The position numbers and the translations under genes were made by a program. Below, one piece after another: positions 1 through 7,620 of a stretch of 64,000 nucleotides of DNA. The notes beneath the pieces are model-generated. The model ran no database searches. It had not been told where the DNA came from and was given only the letters and a program-made list of their open reading frames with translations. Every line of letters starts with the position of its first letter. The first letter of the stretch is position 1. The DNA is from Sphaerisporangium siamense (GTDB lineage: Bacteria > Actinomycetota > Actinomycetes > Streptosporangiales > Streptosporangiaceae). Location: contig NZ_JACHND010000001.1 in NCBI RefSeq assembly GCF_014205275.1, forward strand, positions 682,001 to 746,000, given 5' to 3'.

Positions 1-1
1 T

Positions 2-274
2 ATTCTGGTGAACGACCTGCGAATCAATTGCGAGGAGAGACTCCACACCACTACGAATGAATTACATACTGGACTGTGTAACACCGGCACCGCAGATGTC
101 ATATTCTATACCGTCGACCCAGGCTATAAGTTGCCCCGCTCCCTTACGCAGGACGTTCCCCGCGGCTATCGAGTCCGCGGACGTAATTGGCTTCTGGTCG
201 CCGACGCCGACCCGCGGTTCGGTCGAGCCGTGGTGAAACATATCGGCGGGAAAGTTACAGGCGGACGACCATGA
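2..274 (+). CDS. C-terminal part of a secreted/lipoprotein-like hypothetical protein (5' truncated)
   Basis: The frame is open to the left edge, so the visible 88-91 residues are probably the end of a longer protein; a GTG at position 8 has no ribosome site visible in the window. The pattern of a variable stretch followed by RGRNWLLVADAD and a terminal KHIGGKV resembles the C-terminal half of a widespread actinobacterial family of lipoproteins or secreted proteins in which a 'W-x-V' strand precedes a final 'LGG' motif. That family link is by eye and no function is known for it. Base composition is lower in GC than the neighbouring genes, which could mean transfer or a fast-evolving secreted protein. 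Confidence 0.5.
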   Translation: MLVNDLRINCEERLHTTTNELHTGLCNTGTADVIFYTVDPGYKLPRSLTQDVPRGYRVRGRNWLLVADADPRFGRAVVKHIGGKVTGGRP

Positions 275-678
275 ACGCCGAGGCGCCATGAAGGCGTCCT
301 TGCCCATAGGTATCGCCGCCACCACAGGCAGCCCCCATACCAGCAACGCCTGCCCCGAACGCCGCGTCAGCGTTCTCCATGCACACCACAATCAAGCGGC
401 ACCGCTGCCGGCAGTCAGGCCGTGCGCGGGCCAGCCCTCGGAGGGCCACCCTCCGCGCCGCACGATCGGGCACGGTGCGATCAAGGGGTCCGGCTACCCT
501 GGCGACGTGGGGTCACCACTGGGTTCGTCGACTGGGACGGTGTCGCGGACGAGCTGACCTTCGATCTCTGGCGGGCGCCGTCCCTCGAGAATCATGACGC
601 TTCGCCTTGATGGGACGTCTGGCACCTGTTCCGGCCGGGAGTGGATGGGAAGGTGAAGGGTGAGGGGAGGAGGCGGAC
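275..678. other. 404-nt stretch without an intact gene
   Basis: Several overlapping open frames are present but none has a ribosome site or convincing protein features. The only protein-like signal is a short stretch near 512-610 (listed separately). The segment reads like decayed coding DNA. Confidence 0.5.
512..610 (+). pseudogene. Possible remnant of an aminoglycoside-phosphotransferase-like gene
   Basis: The frame beginning at 512 reads VTTGFVDWDGVADELTFDLW and then stops at 610. This resembles the metal-binding segment of APH/choline-kinase-like phosphotransferases (a G-[FV]-[IV]-D-W-D core followed by a D-L-[AW] motif). The catalytic H-x-D-x5-N loop expected about 20 residues upstream is not visible and no start exists, so at best this is a broken fragment. 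The match is short and could be chance. Confidence 0.25.
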
Positions 679-885
679 ATGAAGGCTGAAGTCGGGGATC
701 GGCTGGTTCTTGAGGGGACGCGGCCGGGGAGTCATCGTCGTGTCGGCGTCATCACGGGGCTGCACCATGACGACGGGTCGCCGCCGTATGACGTGCACTG
801 GCTCGATCAGGATCATGATTGCCTGGTCTTTCCTGGGCCGGACGCCCACATCGAGCACCCGGCCACCGGGCGCCAGAGGGGCTGA
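679..885 (+). CDS. DUF1918 domain-containing small protein
   Basis: 68-residue protein matching the DUF1918 family, which is confined largely to actinobacteria and has an SH3-like small beta-barrel. Diagnostic features are the N-terminal MKAEVGDRL, the central RRVGVI strand, the SPPYDVHWLD core and the C-terminal FPGPDAHIEH. Length is normal for the family. The ATG is preceded by a strong GGGAGGAGG site with proper spacing. No biochemical role is established; a nucleic-acid or ligand-binding role is only inferred from the fold. It stands alone, with remnants on both sides. Confidence 0.9.
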   Translation: MKAEVGDRLVLEGTRPGSHRRVGVITGLHHDDGSPPYDVHWLDQDHDCLVFPGPDAHIEHPATGRQRG

Positions 886-922
886 CGGCCGGACGTATCA
901 CCGCCGGTGGACGCACCGCCGG

Positions 923-1237
923 TCAGGGGCCGATGCGGTAGGGGCGCATCATTTCGTTGTCCTCGTGTTCGAGGACGTGGCAGTGCCAGACGAAGAGGCC
1001 GGGGCGGTCGAAGTGGGCCTTGAGGCGGGTCGTCTGGTGGGGATGGGCGATCACGGTGTCCTTGTCGCCGCGTTCCCAGGGCTCGGGAGGGCGGATGCCG
1101 TGGTCGAAGCCTCGGCGGTCGGTGACCTGGAAGGCGATCTCGTGGATGTGGACGGGGTGGGCGTCGGGGGTATGTGGATGGGACGGCCGGGGTACGGCGC
1201 ACATGTCGAGACTTGGCCCGTCACCCCGCGAAGCCAC
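923..1237 (-). pseudogene. Multicopper oxidase, C-terminal remnant
   Basis: The minus-strand frame encodes the last ~80 residues of a multicopper oxidase: HPVHIHEIAFQV (a type 2/3 copper-ligand motif) and then HCHVLEHEDNEMM, the H-C-H-x3-H-x4-M signature that supplies type 1 and type 3 copper ligands. The family is normally ~450-550 residues with three cupredoxin domains. Here only the end of domain 3 remains, and the reading frame upstream of about 1165 no longer looks like the family. It therefore cannot be an active oxidase and is best called a 5'-deleted pseudogene. The end resembles the bilirubin-oxidase/CotA-like branch. Confidence 0.8.
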
Positions 1238-1278
1238 CCCTCAAGGTCCAAACATGGACATATCCATCGGGCCGCCGC

Positions 1279-2676
1279 TTACCGGGGGGTGGGGTCGGTG
1301 GTTCTCGGGTTCACGCGGCAGTTGGTGTGGAGGTAGCGGGCCGGGCCGTCGGTGAAGTCGTAGATGGCTACGGTCTGGGGGTCTTCTCGGGGGTCGTCGG
1401 GGAGCATCAGGAAGTGGGTTTCGCTGATGGGGCGGAGTTCGTATCTCACGCGTTCTGGTTGGCGGAGGAAGGCGGCCTGCACGGGGTTCTGGACCAGGGT
1501 GAGGGCGAGGCTCCCGGCTTCGGCGCGTACCTCGTAGCGGATGCCGGGGCGCTCGTAGGCGCCTTCGTAGCGGGAGAGATCGAGGATGAGCGCCGGGTCG
1601 GGGGCCGGCAGGGCGGGGATCGTGGTCAGGTTCAGGGTGGAGAGGATCTCGTCGAACACTTTCCGGTAGAAGCCGTCGCGTGGTCCCGCGTTCGCCAGCA
1701 TCGTGATGGCGGTGCCCGAGCCGGGCAGGACGCGCAGGCGGGCGTGCTGGCCGATGGTGCTGCCGTCGTGCGCGTAGACGGTCTCGCCGTGCCAGTCGCA
1801 GACGATCAGGCCGAGGGCCCATTCCGGCCCGAAGGTGTACGGGTCGGGTATCGGCACGCGGGATCGCGTCATCTCGCGGACGGCCTCCGGCGAGAGGACG
1901 CGGGTGCCGTCCGGCGCCTGTCCCTCGTTGAGGAGGACGTGCGCCATCGCGAGTACCTCCCGGGCGGTCGAGGCGATGTTGCCTCCGGGGCCGAACGAGC
2001 GGGGTAGATGGGCCACGGGTGAGAGGAGCGGGTCCTCGTCGAGGGACGGGATCAGGTATCCCGTGGCGGCCCGGTCCGGGTCCACCTGCCCCTGCCAGGT
2101 GGTCGTGGCCGTCAGGCCGAGGGGGACGAACAGGCGGTCGCGCATGACGGCGTCCCACGGTTTGCCGTCGATCACCTCCATGACGCGGGCGAGGATCGCG
2201 TAGCCGAGGGCGGCGCTGTATCCGTGGGTGTGGCCGAGCGGGTGGACCTGGTGCGCGTCGGCGATGGTGGCGACCATGCGCTCGTACACGTCCTCGCCCT
2301 CGCCGGGGTCTCCGATGTCCTCCTCGATGCCGTTCGTGTGGTTCAGCAGGTGCCGGGGGGTGACCTTGGCGCTGACCTCGGGGTCGGCGACCCGGAAACC
2401 GGGCAGGTACGTCCGCACCGGCTCGTCCAGGCCGACCTTCCCTTCGTCGACGAAGCGCATGAAGGCGAGGGCGGTCCACGTCTTGGTCATGGATCCGCAC
2501 TGGTAGACGGTGTCGGTCGTCGCGGGTTCGCGCGTCTCCAGGTTCTTCAGGCCGACGGCGAAGTCGGTGACCCGCCCGTCGTGGAGGACGCCGATCGCCG
2601 CGCTCGGGATCCGGTACTCGGCGAGGAGCTCGGTCACCCGGGCGCGGACGCGCGTCAGATCCGGTTCGTCGGTCAT
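1279..2676 (-). CDS. Serine beta-lactamase / D,D-peptidase-like hydrolase (class C fold)
   Basis: 465-residue serine hydrolase of the beta-lactamase/transpeptidase-like superfamily. The nucleophile motif S62-M-T-K65 sits in 'QCGSMTK'. The second motif is Y153-S-A, a variant of Y-x-N, and a later HDGS segment corresponds to the K/H-x-G box. The first ~370 residues are the catalytic domain and the last ~90 form a DUF3471-like beta-rich tail. There is no signal peptide, so it is probably cytosolic and more likely an esterase or peptidase than a drug-resistance enzyme. The start is the ATG at 2676 (MTDEPDLTR); the frame upstream is open but overlaps the preceding gene. It lies 11 nt after that small gene and is probably cotranscribed with it. 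Confidence 0.85.
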   Translation of the reverse strand: MTDEPDLTRVRARVTELLAEYRIPSAAIGVLHDGRVTDFAVGLKNLETREPATTDTVYQCGSMTKTWTALAFMRFVDEGKVGLDEPVRTYLPGFRVADPEVSAKVTPRHLLNHTNGIEEDIGDPGEGEDVYERMVATIADAHQVHPLGHTHGYSAALGYAILARVMEVIDGKPWDAVMRDRLFVPLGLTATTTWQGQVDPDRAATGYLIPSLDEDPLLSPVAHLPRSFGPGGNIASTAREVLAMAHVLLNEGQAPDGTRVLSPEAVREMTRSRVPIPDPYTFGPEWALGLIVCDWHGETVYAHDGSTIGQHARLRVLPGSGTAITMLANAGPRDGFYRKVFDEILSTLNLTTIPALPAPDPALILDLSRYEGAYERPGIRYEVRAEAGSLALTLVQNPVQAAFLRQPERVRYELRPISETHFLMLPDDPREDPQTVAIYDFTDGPARYLHTNCRVNPRTTDPTPR

Positions 2677-2687
2677 CGGGGCGGCCG

Positions 2688-2945
2688 CTATCTCGGGAGG
2701 CCGACCGCGTTGGCGGCGTCGGCCTCGAAGTACTCCGTGGTGGCGAACGGGGCGGCGTACCCCTCGAAGAAGGCGCGCACGTCGTCGAGCGAGTCGTGCA
2801 CGATGACGTTCACCGCCCTGGCGCCGTCGGTGCTCGCCACCGCGAGTGTCCATTTCGCCCCTTGGGGCAGACCGCCGTGCGCCTTCTTCAGGGAGCTCCA
2901 GAAGCCGTTCTCGTCGGAGATCGCGGAAATCGCCATCACGTGCAT
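2688..2945 (-). CDS. Conserved hypothetical protein, ~85 residues
   Basis: Start taken at the internal ATG at 2945 (MHVMAISAISDE), which has an AAAGGA ribosome site about 7 nt upstream; the longer frame to 2990 lacks one. The protein is a compact alpha/beta sequence with 'GAKWTLAVAS', 'VNVIVHDS' and a C-terminal 'TEYFEADAANAVGL'. It resembles a small ferredoxin-like fold family of actinobacterial proteins of unknown function (dimeric alpha-beta barrel type, inferred). It is the first gene of a two-gene unit with the beta-lactamase-like hydrolase and is divergent from the GbsR-type regulator, which suggests that regulator controls it. Confidence 0.7.
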   Translation of the reverse strand: MHVMAISAISDENGFWSSLKKAHGGLPQGAKWTLAVASTDGARAVNVIVHDSLDDVRAFFEGYAAPFATTEYFEADAANAVGLPR

Positions 2946-3102
2946 AGCCGTGTCCTTTGCGTGGTTCTGCGGGGGTGAATGCCCTGTCATGCGAAACCTC
3001 TGACATGAACTTTCCGAGCGAGAAAAGGCTACGTTGCGTTTCCATCTCCGTCAACGATAAATCGATGGGCTAGCCGCGAATACGCAGGTGAATGCATAGA
3101 AT

Positions 3103-3155
3103 CGTTGCAACAGCATTGTCGTTCAATGCAATGCCACCGAGGGGGCGTTGCAATG
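3103..3155. promoter_or_regulatory. Putative operator cluster between divergent genes
   Basis: The intergenic region contains a perfect inverted repeat GCATTG-TCGTT-CAATGC at 3113-3129 and a direct repeat CGTTGCAA at 3103-3110 and 3146-3153. The elements sit between the divergent minus-strand gene at 2945 and the regulator gene at 3202, which is where an autoregulated MarR/GbsR-type operator would be expected. No protein has been shown to bind here. Confidence 0.5.
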
Positions 3156-3201
3156 TAGTGTGGCTGAACGCACCGAGGCGTTCGGACGGGAGGCGAGCGG
3201 A

Positions 3202-4137
3202 GTGCCCGGAAGCAGGCTGACTCATGACGACCGGCGCCGGATCTCGGCCTGGCTCGCCGAAGGGCTCGGGTACGCCGAGATCGGGCGGCGGCTCGGCAGG
3301 CCCACGTCCACGATCAGCCGCGAGGTCGCCCGCAACGCCGGCCCCGGCGACTACCTGGCCGACCACGCCCAGCAGACCGCGGGCACCCGCGCCCGCAGGC
3401 GCAGGTCCGTCCACGGCACGGAGCCGCCGCCCGGCGAACGGTCCGAGGCGGCGCGTGCCTTCGTGGAGCGGTTCGCGGGCCTGCTGGCCGGGACCGGCCT
3501 GACCCGCATGGCCTCCCGGGTGTTCGTCTGCCTGATCACCTCCGACGCCGGAAGCCTGACGGCCGCGGAGCTGGTCCGCGGCCTGCGGGTCAGCCCGGCG
3601 TCGGTGTCCAAGGCCATCGCCCACCTGGAGACGCTGGAGCTGGTCGGGCGCGAGCCCGACCAGGGCGGGCGGCGCGAGAGGTACTTCGTCGGCGACGACG
3701 TGTGGATCCGGGCGTGGCGCGCGGACACCGGGGCGCACGCGGAGGTCGCGGAGGCCGCGCGGTGGGGAGTCGAGATCTTCGGCGACGGCACGCCCGCCGG
3801 GGACCGCCTGGCACGGATGGGCGGGTTCTTCCGCCGGATCAGCGAGCAGATGGGCGGCGGCTCCAGCGGCACGACCGGGCGTGACGCGCTGACGGCGCTC
3901 GCCGCGCTGGTGTACGCCGCCCGGCCGCTCACCGTGGACGACCTGGCCGCGGCGCTGGGCTGGCCCAGGGAACGCGCCGCCGAAGCCCTGGGCACGGCGG
4001 AACACCGGCCGGACCTCACCGACCCGCTCGCGCTGCGGCGCGCCGGCCCCGGCACGTACGCCGTCACCCCCAGGGACGACCACCTGAGCCCGGCGCAACG
4101 CGCGGCGCTGCGTCCGGAGGACCACTGTTCGCCGTAG
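3202..4137 (+). CDS. GbsR/MarR-type transcriptional regulator with extra N-terminal HTH
   Basis: The GTG at 3202 is preferred because GGGAGG lies 8 nt upstream; the frame is open back to 3148 (TTG), but that start would sit in the repeat cluster. Residues ~6-50 form a Tra8/IS30-like helix-turn-helix (LTHDDRRRISAWLAEG, then EIGRRLGRPTSTISREV). Residues ~90-180 form a winged helix of the GbsR/MarR type (LTAAELVRGLRVSPASVSKAI). The C-terminal part is helical with a second partial HTH-like segment. Two DNA-binding modules in one protein are typical of this actinobacterial subfamily. It probably acts in the cytosol as a ligand-responsive repressor of its own gene and the divergent hydrolase unit. 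Confidence 0.75.
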   Translation: MPGSRLTHDDRRRISAWLAEGLGYAEIGRRLGRPTSTISREVARNAGPGDYLADHAQQTAGTRARRRRSVHGTEPPPGERSEAARAFVERFAGLLAGTGLTRMASRVFVCLITSDAGSLTAAELVRGLRVSPASVSKAIAHLETLELVGREPDQGGRRERYFVGDDVWIRAWRADTGAHAEVAEAARWGVEIFGDGTPAGDRLARMGGFFRRISEQMGGGSSGTTGRDALTALAALVYAARPLTVDDLAAALGWPRERAAEALGTAEHRPDLTDPLALRRAGPGTYAVTPRDDHLSPAQRAALRPEDHCSP

Positions 4138-4205
4138 GCAAGGGCGGGCTCGTGGCCGCGGTCGTTGCCGGGGGAAGAGGCACGTCACGTACCCGTTAGC
4201 CTGAC

Positions 4206-4757
4206 ATGGTGGTGATGGAGGGCACGGCCAAGGCGCTCGCACGGGCGATCGCGGGGCCTGTTCTGCTCTTCGCCATCATCGCCGGGTTGTTCGCCATGCA
4301 CGGGATTCAGCCCACTCCGGGGCCGGTGCGGATGCCCGGCGTCCTGAACCTGCACGATGGCGCGGCCATGACCTCCGACAGGGACATGAGGACCGGCGCG
4401 CATCCGCGGGCGGACGTGAACCCGCCGGCCCGCACGGACATGCCGACCAGCACGGACGTGCCCGCCGGTACGGGCATGCCCACCACCATGGACCTGTCGG
4501 CCGGCGTGGGCCTCCTGGTCGGTGGAGTGCGGGCCGGGGCGCACGGTGGCCAGATGCCCGGTCATGGGGGGCACGGGGGCGGGGAGGTGTGCCTGGCGCT
4601 GCTTCTCGCCGGGCTGTTGGTGTTCTTCGTGAGCAGGGTGCTCGGGTCCGGCCTGAGCGTCCGACCGGCTCTGAGCGGCGGGGGCGTTCCCTGGGCCGGC
4701 CCGGGGATTCTGCCGCGCGGGCCTACTCTGGCGCGGCTCTGCGTGCTTCGGCGGTGA
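4206..4757 (+). CDS. DUF6153 family membrane protein
   Basis: 183 residues with an N-terminal hydrophobic segment (VLLFAIIAGLFAMHGIQ, the family's 'AMHG' signature), a Met- and Pro-rich middle, a GHGGHGGG stretch, and a second membrane segment (VCLALLLAGLLVFFV). It ends in LARLCVLRR, a typical DUF6153 tail. The family occurs in actinobacteria next to copper or DUF305 genes; here it is 64 nt before a DUF305 lipoprotein. The His/Met-rich extracytoplasmic loop hints at metal binding, but function is unknown. No clear ribosome site precedes the ATG. Confidence 0.75.
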   Translation: MVVMEGTAKALARAIAGPVLLFAIIAGLFAMHGIQPTPGPVRMPGVLNLHDGAAMTSDRDMRTGAHPRADVNPPARTDMPTSTDVPAGTGMPTTMDLSAGVGLLVGGVRAGAHGGQMPGHGGHGGGEVCLALLLAGLLVFFVSRVLGSGLSVRPALSGGGVPWAGPGILPRGPTLARLCVLRR

Positions 4758-4814
4758 GATGCCCCGCGGCGGCCTCGGCCGTCCACGGACAGTAACCGGA
4801 TCCAAGCACGGAGT

Positions 4815-4834
4815 ATTTCACGTGAAACGTTTCA
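4815..4834. promoter_or_regulatory. Nested palindromes, parS-like (13/14 match)
   Basis: ATTTCACGTGAAAC at 4815-4828 differs by one base from the parS sequence known for Streptomyces and mycobacteria (GTTTCACGTGAAAC). It is fused to a second perfect palindrome, TGAAACGTTTCA at 4823-4834. The GTG inside is also the likely start codon of the DUF305 gene. A real ParB site normally lies within some hundreds of kilobases of oriC; nothing else in the window indicates that position. Confidence 0.35.
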
Positions 4835-5487
4835 TCACCGTTCCCGCCGCCCTGCTGGCGGCCGGAGTGCTCGTCACCGGCTGCGGCGCGGGCGAGACCG
4901 GCCCCGAGTCGCAGGCGGGCGGCGGCCACATGTCGCCGATGATGTCGCCCACCAACATGCCCACCGGGATGCCGTCCGGGATGCCGTCCGGGATGCCGTC
5001 CGGCACTCCCAGCGGTACGCCGTCCCCGCCGTACTCCGGGCAGGACGTCATGTTCGCCCAGATGATGATCCCCCACCACCGGCAGGCGGTGGAGATGGCC
5101 GGGCTGGCGGCGTCGCGGGCCGCCGGTACCGAGGTCAAGCGGCTCGCCGAGCAGATCGAGGCGGCCCAGGGGCCCGAGATCGCGGCCATGAGCGGCTGGC
5201 TGGCCGGCTGGGACATGCCGGTCGCCCAGGACATGGCGTCGATGGGGCACGACATGAAGGGCATGATGTCCGACGGCGACATGCGCCGGCTCAAGGGCAT
5301 GTCCGGCGCCGCCTTCGACCGGGCGTTCCTCCGCATGATGATCGAGCACCACGAGGGGGCGGTCTCCATGGCCGAGTACGAACGGACGGGCGGGAGCTTC
5401 GCGCCCGCCAAGGAGATGGCCGCGTCCATCGTCACGAGCCAGAAAGCGGAGATCGCCACGATGCGGCGGCTGCTCGACCAGAAGTAG
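4822..5487 (+). CDS. DUF305 domain lipoprotein
   Basis: The GTG at 4822 gives a clean lipoprotein signal: MKRFITVPAALLAAG followed by the lipobox LVTGC. The frame is open back to 4759 but that extension would bury the signal. After an Met/Pro/Ser-rich linker with MPSG repeats come two DUF305 halves, each with the diagnostic di-histidine motif: MMIPHHRQAVEMA and MMIEHHEGAVSMA. DUF305 proteins are exported ferritin-like helical proteins often linked to copper handling; metal binding by the HH and Met residues is an inference. It follows a DUF6153 gene, a common pairing. Confidence 0.88.
   Translation: MKRFITVPAALLAAGVLVTGCGAGETGPESQAGGGHMSPMMSPTNMPTGMPSGMPSGMPSGTPSGTPSPPYSGQDVMFAQMMIPHHRQAVEMAGLAASRAAGTEVKRLAEQIEAAQGPEIAAMSGWLAGWDMPVAQDMASMGHDMKGMMSDGDMRRLKGMSGAAFDRAFLRMMIEHHEGAVSMAEYERTGGSFAPAKEMAASIVTSQKAEIATMRRLLDQK
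4966..5001 (+). repeat. Three exact 12-bp tandem repeats in the DUF305 linker
   Basis: GGGATGCCGTCC is repeated exactly at 4966, 4978 and 4990, encoding GMPS units in the linker between lipobox and DUF305 domain. Copy number may vary between strains by slippage. Confidence 0.85.
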
Positions 5488-5580
5488 TCCCGACGTCGTC
5501 GTGCCCTTCACGCCGGGCGGTGGTCCCGTCCATGTCCGGGGCGCGTGGTCCGCACGCGTCCCGGACGCCGTCCCTGCGAA

Positions 5581-5609
5581 CGGACGGCCCGCGCATCGTT
5601 GGCCGTCCG
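5581..5609. terminator. Hairpin between convergent genes
   Basis: CGGACGGCC (5581-5589) pairs perfectly with GGCCGTCCG (5601-5609) across an 11-nt loop. It lies between the ends of the convergent DUF305 and FAD-monooxygenase genes, so it can serve both strands. There is no U-tract, as is usual in high-GC actinomycetes. Confidence 0.6.
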
Positions 5610-5630
5610 GGAGCGGGCCTGAGGAGGCCG

Positions 5631-6848
5631 TTACAGGTCGGTGAGCGTGGTGGGTTTGCCGGCGATCGTGGTGGCCACGGCACGGTTGACGAGTGGGAGG
5701 TGGGACAGCTTGAGGGCCGCGCGACGGAGGCGGAGCCGGCCGGTGGTCGCGGGGACGAACCAGCGTGCGCCGTCGCGGGCCACCCGCTGTTTGTCGGCGA
5801 TCACCGGGCGCAGGGCCTGTTCGTAGGCGCGCAGCGCGGTCTCGACGGGGCTGTCCGCGGCCAGCAGGTCGGCCAGCAGGCAGGCGCCGGCGATGCCGAG
5901 GGAAGCGCCCTGGCCGGCCAGCAGGGACACCGCGTACGCGGCGTCGCCGACCAGCGCGACCCTGCCGCGGCTCCAGGCCGGCATGTCGATCTGGGCGACC
6001 TGGTCGTAGTACACCTCGTCGGGCGGCGGGCAGGCGGCCAGGGCGCGCGGCACCACCCAGCCGAGGGTCCTGTACTCCTCCCGGAGTGCCGCACGGGGGT
6101 CGGCGGGTGGCGCGGGGTCGGCGGCGCGGTGCACCGCGAAGACGGCGACGCGCCCGTCGCGCAGGCCGTAGAAGCCCATCTGCCGGTCGACGGTGTCGGT
6201 CAGGCTGAACCGGCCCGCGACCCGCGCGTGGACGTCCGGGTCGTGGAACGTGTAGGCGGCGGTGTGGAAGCCCAGGTAGCGCAGGTGCTCCCGCTCCGGC
6301 CCGAACACCTGGGCGCGGACCCACGAGTGCACGCCGTCGGCGCCGACCAGCAGATCGGCGTCGATCACGTCCACGCCAGAGGGGGTGACGCCGTCGGCGT
6401 GGGAGCCGGCCGGACGTGTGCCGCCGCCGGTGAGGGTGAGCGTGACGCCGTCGGGACGATCGTCGATGCGGGTGATCGTGGTGGCGTACCGTACGTCGAT
6501 TCCGGCGGGAAGCCCTTCGCGGAGGGCGCGTTCGAGGTCGGGGCGCGTGACGCTGGTCAGGCGGCCCCGCACGACCTTGGCGAGCTGGGCGTATGCCATA
6601 CGCGAGCGCGTGCGGCCGTTGTGGTCGTGGTAGGTCATCTCGTCCACGCGGTATCCGAGCTCGCGGATGCGTGGCAGTACGCCCATGGCCTCGGCGGCGT
6701 CGTAGCCGGGGCCGAAGAAGTCGAGCATGTACCCCTCGGCGCGGGGCCCGGACGCCTTCTCCACGAGCACGACCTCGGCGCCGTGGGAGCGCAGGCGCCA
6801 CGCGAGGGCGAGCCCGGCGATGCCGGCTCCGCAGACGACCACCTTCAT
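5631..6848 (-). CDS. FAD-dependent monooxygenase (aromatic hydroxylase/TetX-like)
   Basis: 405-residue flavoprotein of the PHBH-fold class A monooxygenase family. It has the N-terminal Rossmann FAD motif GAGIAGLALAWRL ending in the acidic VLVEK, a middle DG motif 'LLVGADGVHSWVR', and the C-terminal FAD contact 'RVALVGDAAYAVSLLAGQG'. Such enzymes use NAD(P)H and oxygen to hydroxylate aromatic or polyketide-like substrates. The substrate here is unknown. It is the second gene of an operon with a TetR regulator 27 nt upstream, suggesting inducible detoxification or modification of a small molecule. Confidence 0.9.
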   Translation of the reverse strand: MKVVVCGAGIAGLALAWRLRSHGAEVVLVEKASGPRAEGYMLDFFGPGYDAAEAMGVLPRIRELGYRVDEMTYHDHNGRTRSRMAYAQLAKVVRGRLTSVTRPDLERALREGLPAGIDVRYATTITRIDDRPDGVTLTLTGGGTRPAGSHADGVTPSGVDVIDADLLVGADGVHSWVRAQVFGPEREHLRYLGFHTAAYTFHDPDVHARVAGRFSLTDTVDRQMGFYGLRDGRVAVFAVHRAADPAPPADPRAALREEYRTLGWVVPRALAACPPPDEVYYDQVAQIDMPAWSRGRVALVGDAAYAVSLLAGQGASLGIAGACLLADLLAADSPVETALRAYEQALRPVIADKQRVARDGARWFVPATTGRLRLRRAALKLSHLPLVNRAVATTIAGKPTTLTDL

Positions 6849-6875
6849 GATCTCACCAGCCCTTCCTGAGGAAGC

Positions 6876-7442
6876 TCACCCGGGCGCGACGAGGCGGCGC
6901 AGCACGGCCATCAGGTCCGCGGCGTCGGGCCCGGGGCCGAGCGCGCGGTGCAGCACGATGCCGTCGATGAGGGCGATCAACGTGGCCGCGGTCGCCTCGG
7001 GCGCGGCCACCCCCTGCGCGGCGAGCCGGTCGGCCAGCCGCCGCCGGAGCCCGCCGACGACCTCGCCGAGGGCGCGGCGCAGGTCGTCGTCGCGACCGGC
7101 GGCCAGGTAGGTCTCGGCGAACAGCAGTGACGTCGGGTCGGTGCCGTCGTAGTCCCGCAGGAAACCGGCGATGAGCCCGAGCGCCTCGTCGGGCGTGCCC
7201 GCCTGGTCCAGGCCCGTGCCGAGCCGCTCGGCCAGGTCGCGGATGACGCCGAGCGCCGCCTCGGCGAGCAGGGCGCGCATCGAGGCGAAGTGGTAGTGCA
7301 CCACGCCGGGCGTGACGCCCGCCCGTTCGGCGATCAGGCGGGTGCTGACCGCCGTCCAGCCGCGCTCGGCGATCAGTTCGGCGGCCACGTGGAGCAGCCG
7401 CCGACGCACCTCGCGGCCCCGATCGGCCGTGGTCGCGCGCAT
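6876..7442 (-). CDS. TetR family transcriptional regulator
   Basis: 188 residues. The N-terminal HTH (residues ~10-55) contains AAELIAERGWTAVSTRLIAERAG with the turn GVTPGVVHYHFAS, a typical TetR recognition helix. The remainder is the helical ligand-binding and dimerisation domain. The ATG at 7442 has GGTGAGG upstream. A near-palindromic operator lies just upstream at 7478-7500, so it probably represses itself and the downstream monooxygenase until a ligand binds. Confidence 0.92.
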   Translation of the reverse strand: MRATTADRGREVRRRLLHVAAELIAERGWTAVSTRLIAERAGVTPGVVHYHFASMRALLAEAALGVIRDLAERLGTGLDQAGTPDEALGLIAGFLRDYDGTDPTSLLFAETYLAAGRDDDLRRALGEVVGGLRRRLADRLAAQGVAAPEATAATLIALIDGIVLHRALGPGPDAADLMAVLRRLVAPG

Positions 7443-7467
7443 CCCTCACCTTTTCTGGTCGTTCGCC

Positions 7468-7500
7468 TTGGGCGAGTGTATTGGACGATCGCCCAAATAC
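7468..7500. promoter_or_regulatory. TetR operator upstream of regulator/monooxygenase operon
   Basis: GTATTGGACGA and TCGCCCAAATAC (7478-7500) form a near-palindrome centred on CGATCG with one indel. In addition TTGGGCGA (7468-7475) is a perfect inverted copy of TCGCCCAA (7489-7496). Its position 26-58 nt upstream of the TetR start fits autoregulation. Confidence 0.65.
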
Positions 7501-7620
7501 TAGCACCGTCCCGCCCTGTGATCGCGATCTCTTTTCGTGGTTTCCCGTGCCCGGCTACCGATCTTGGTCGGACAATCTAGGCACCTTCGTCTCACCAGAA
7601 CTCATGGGAAGCGGTAGCCG

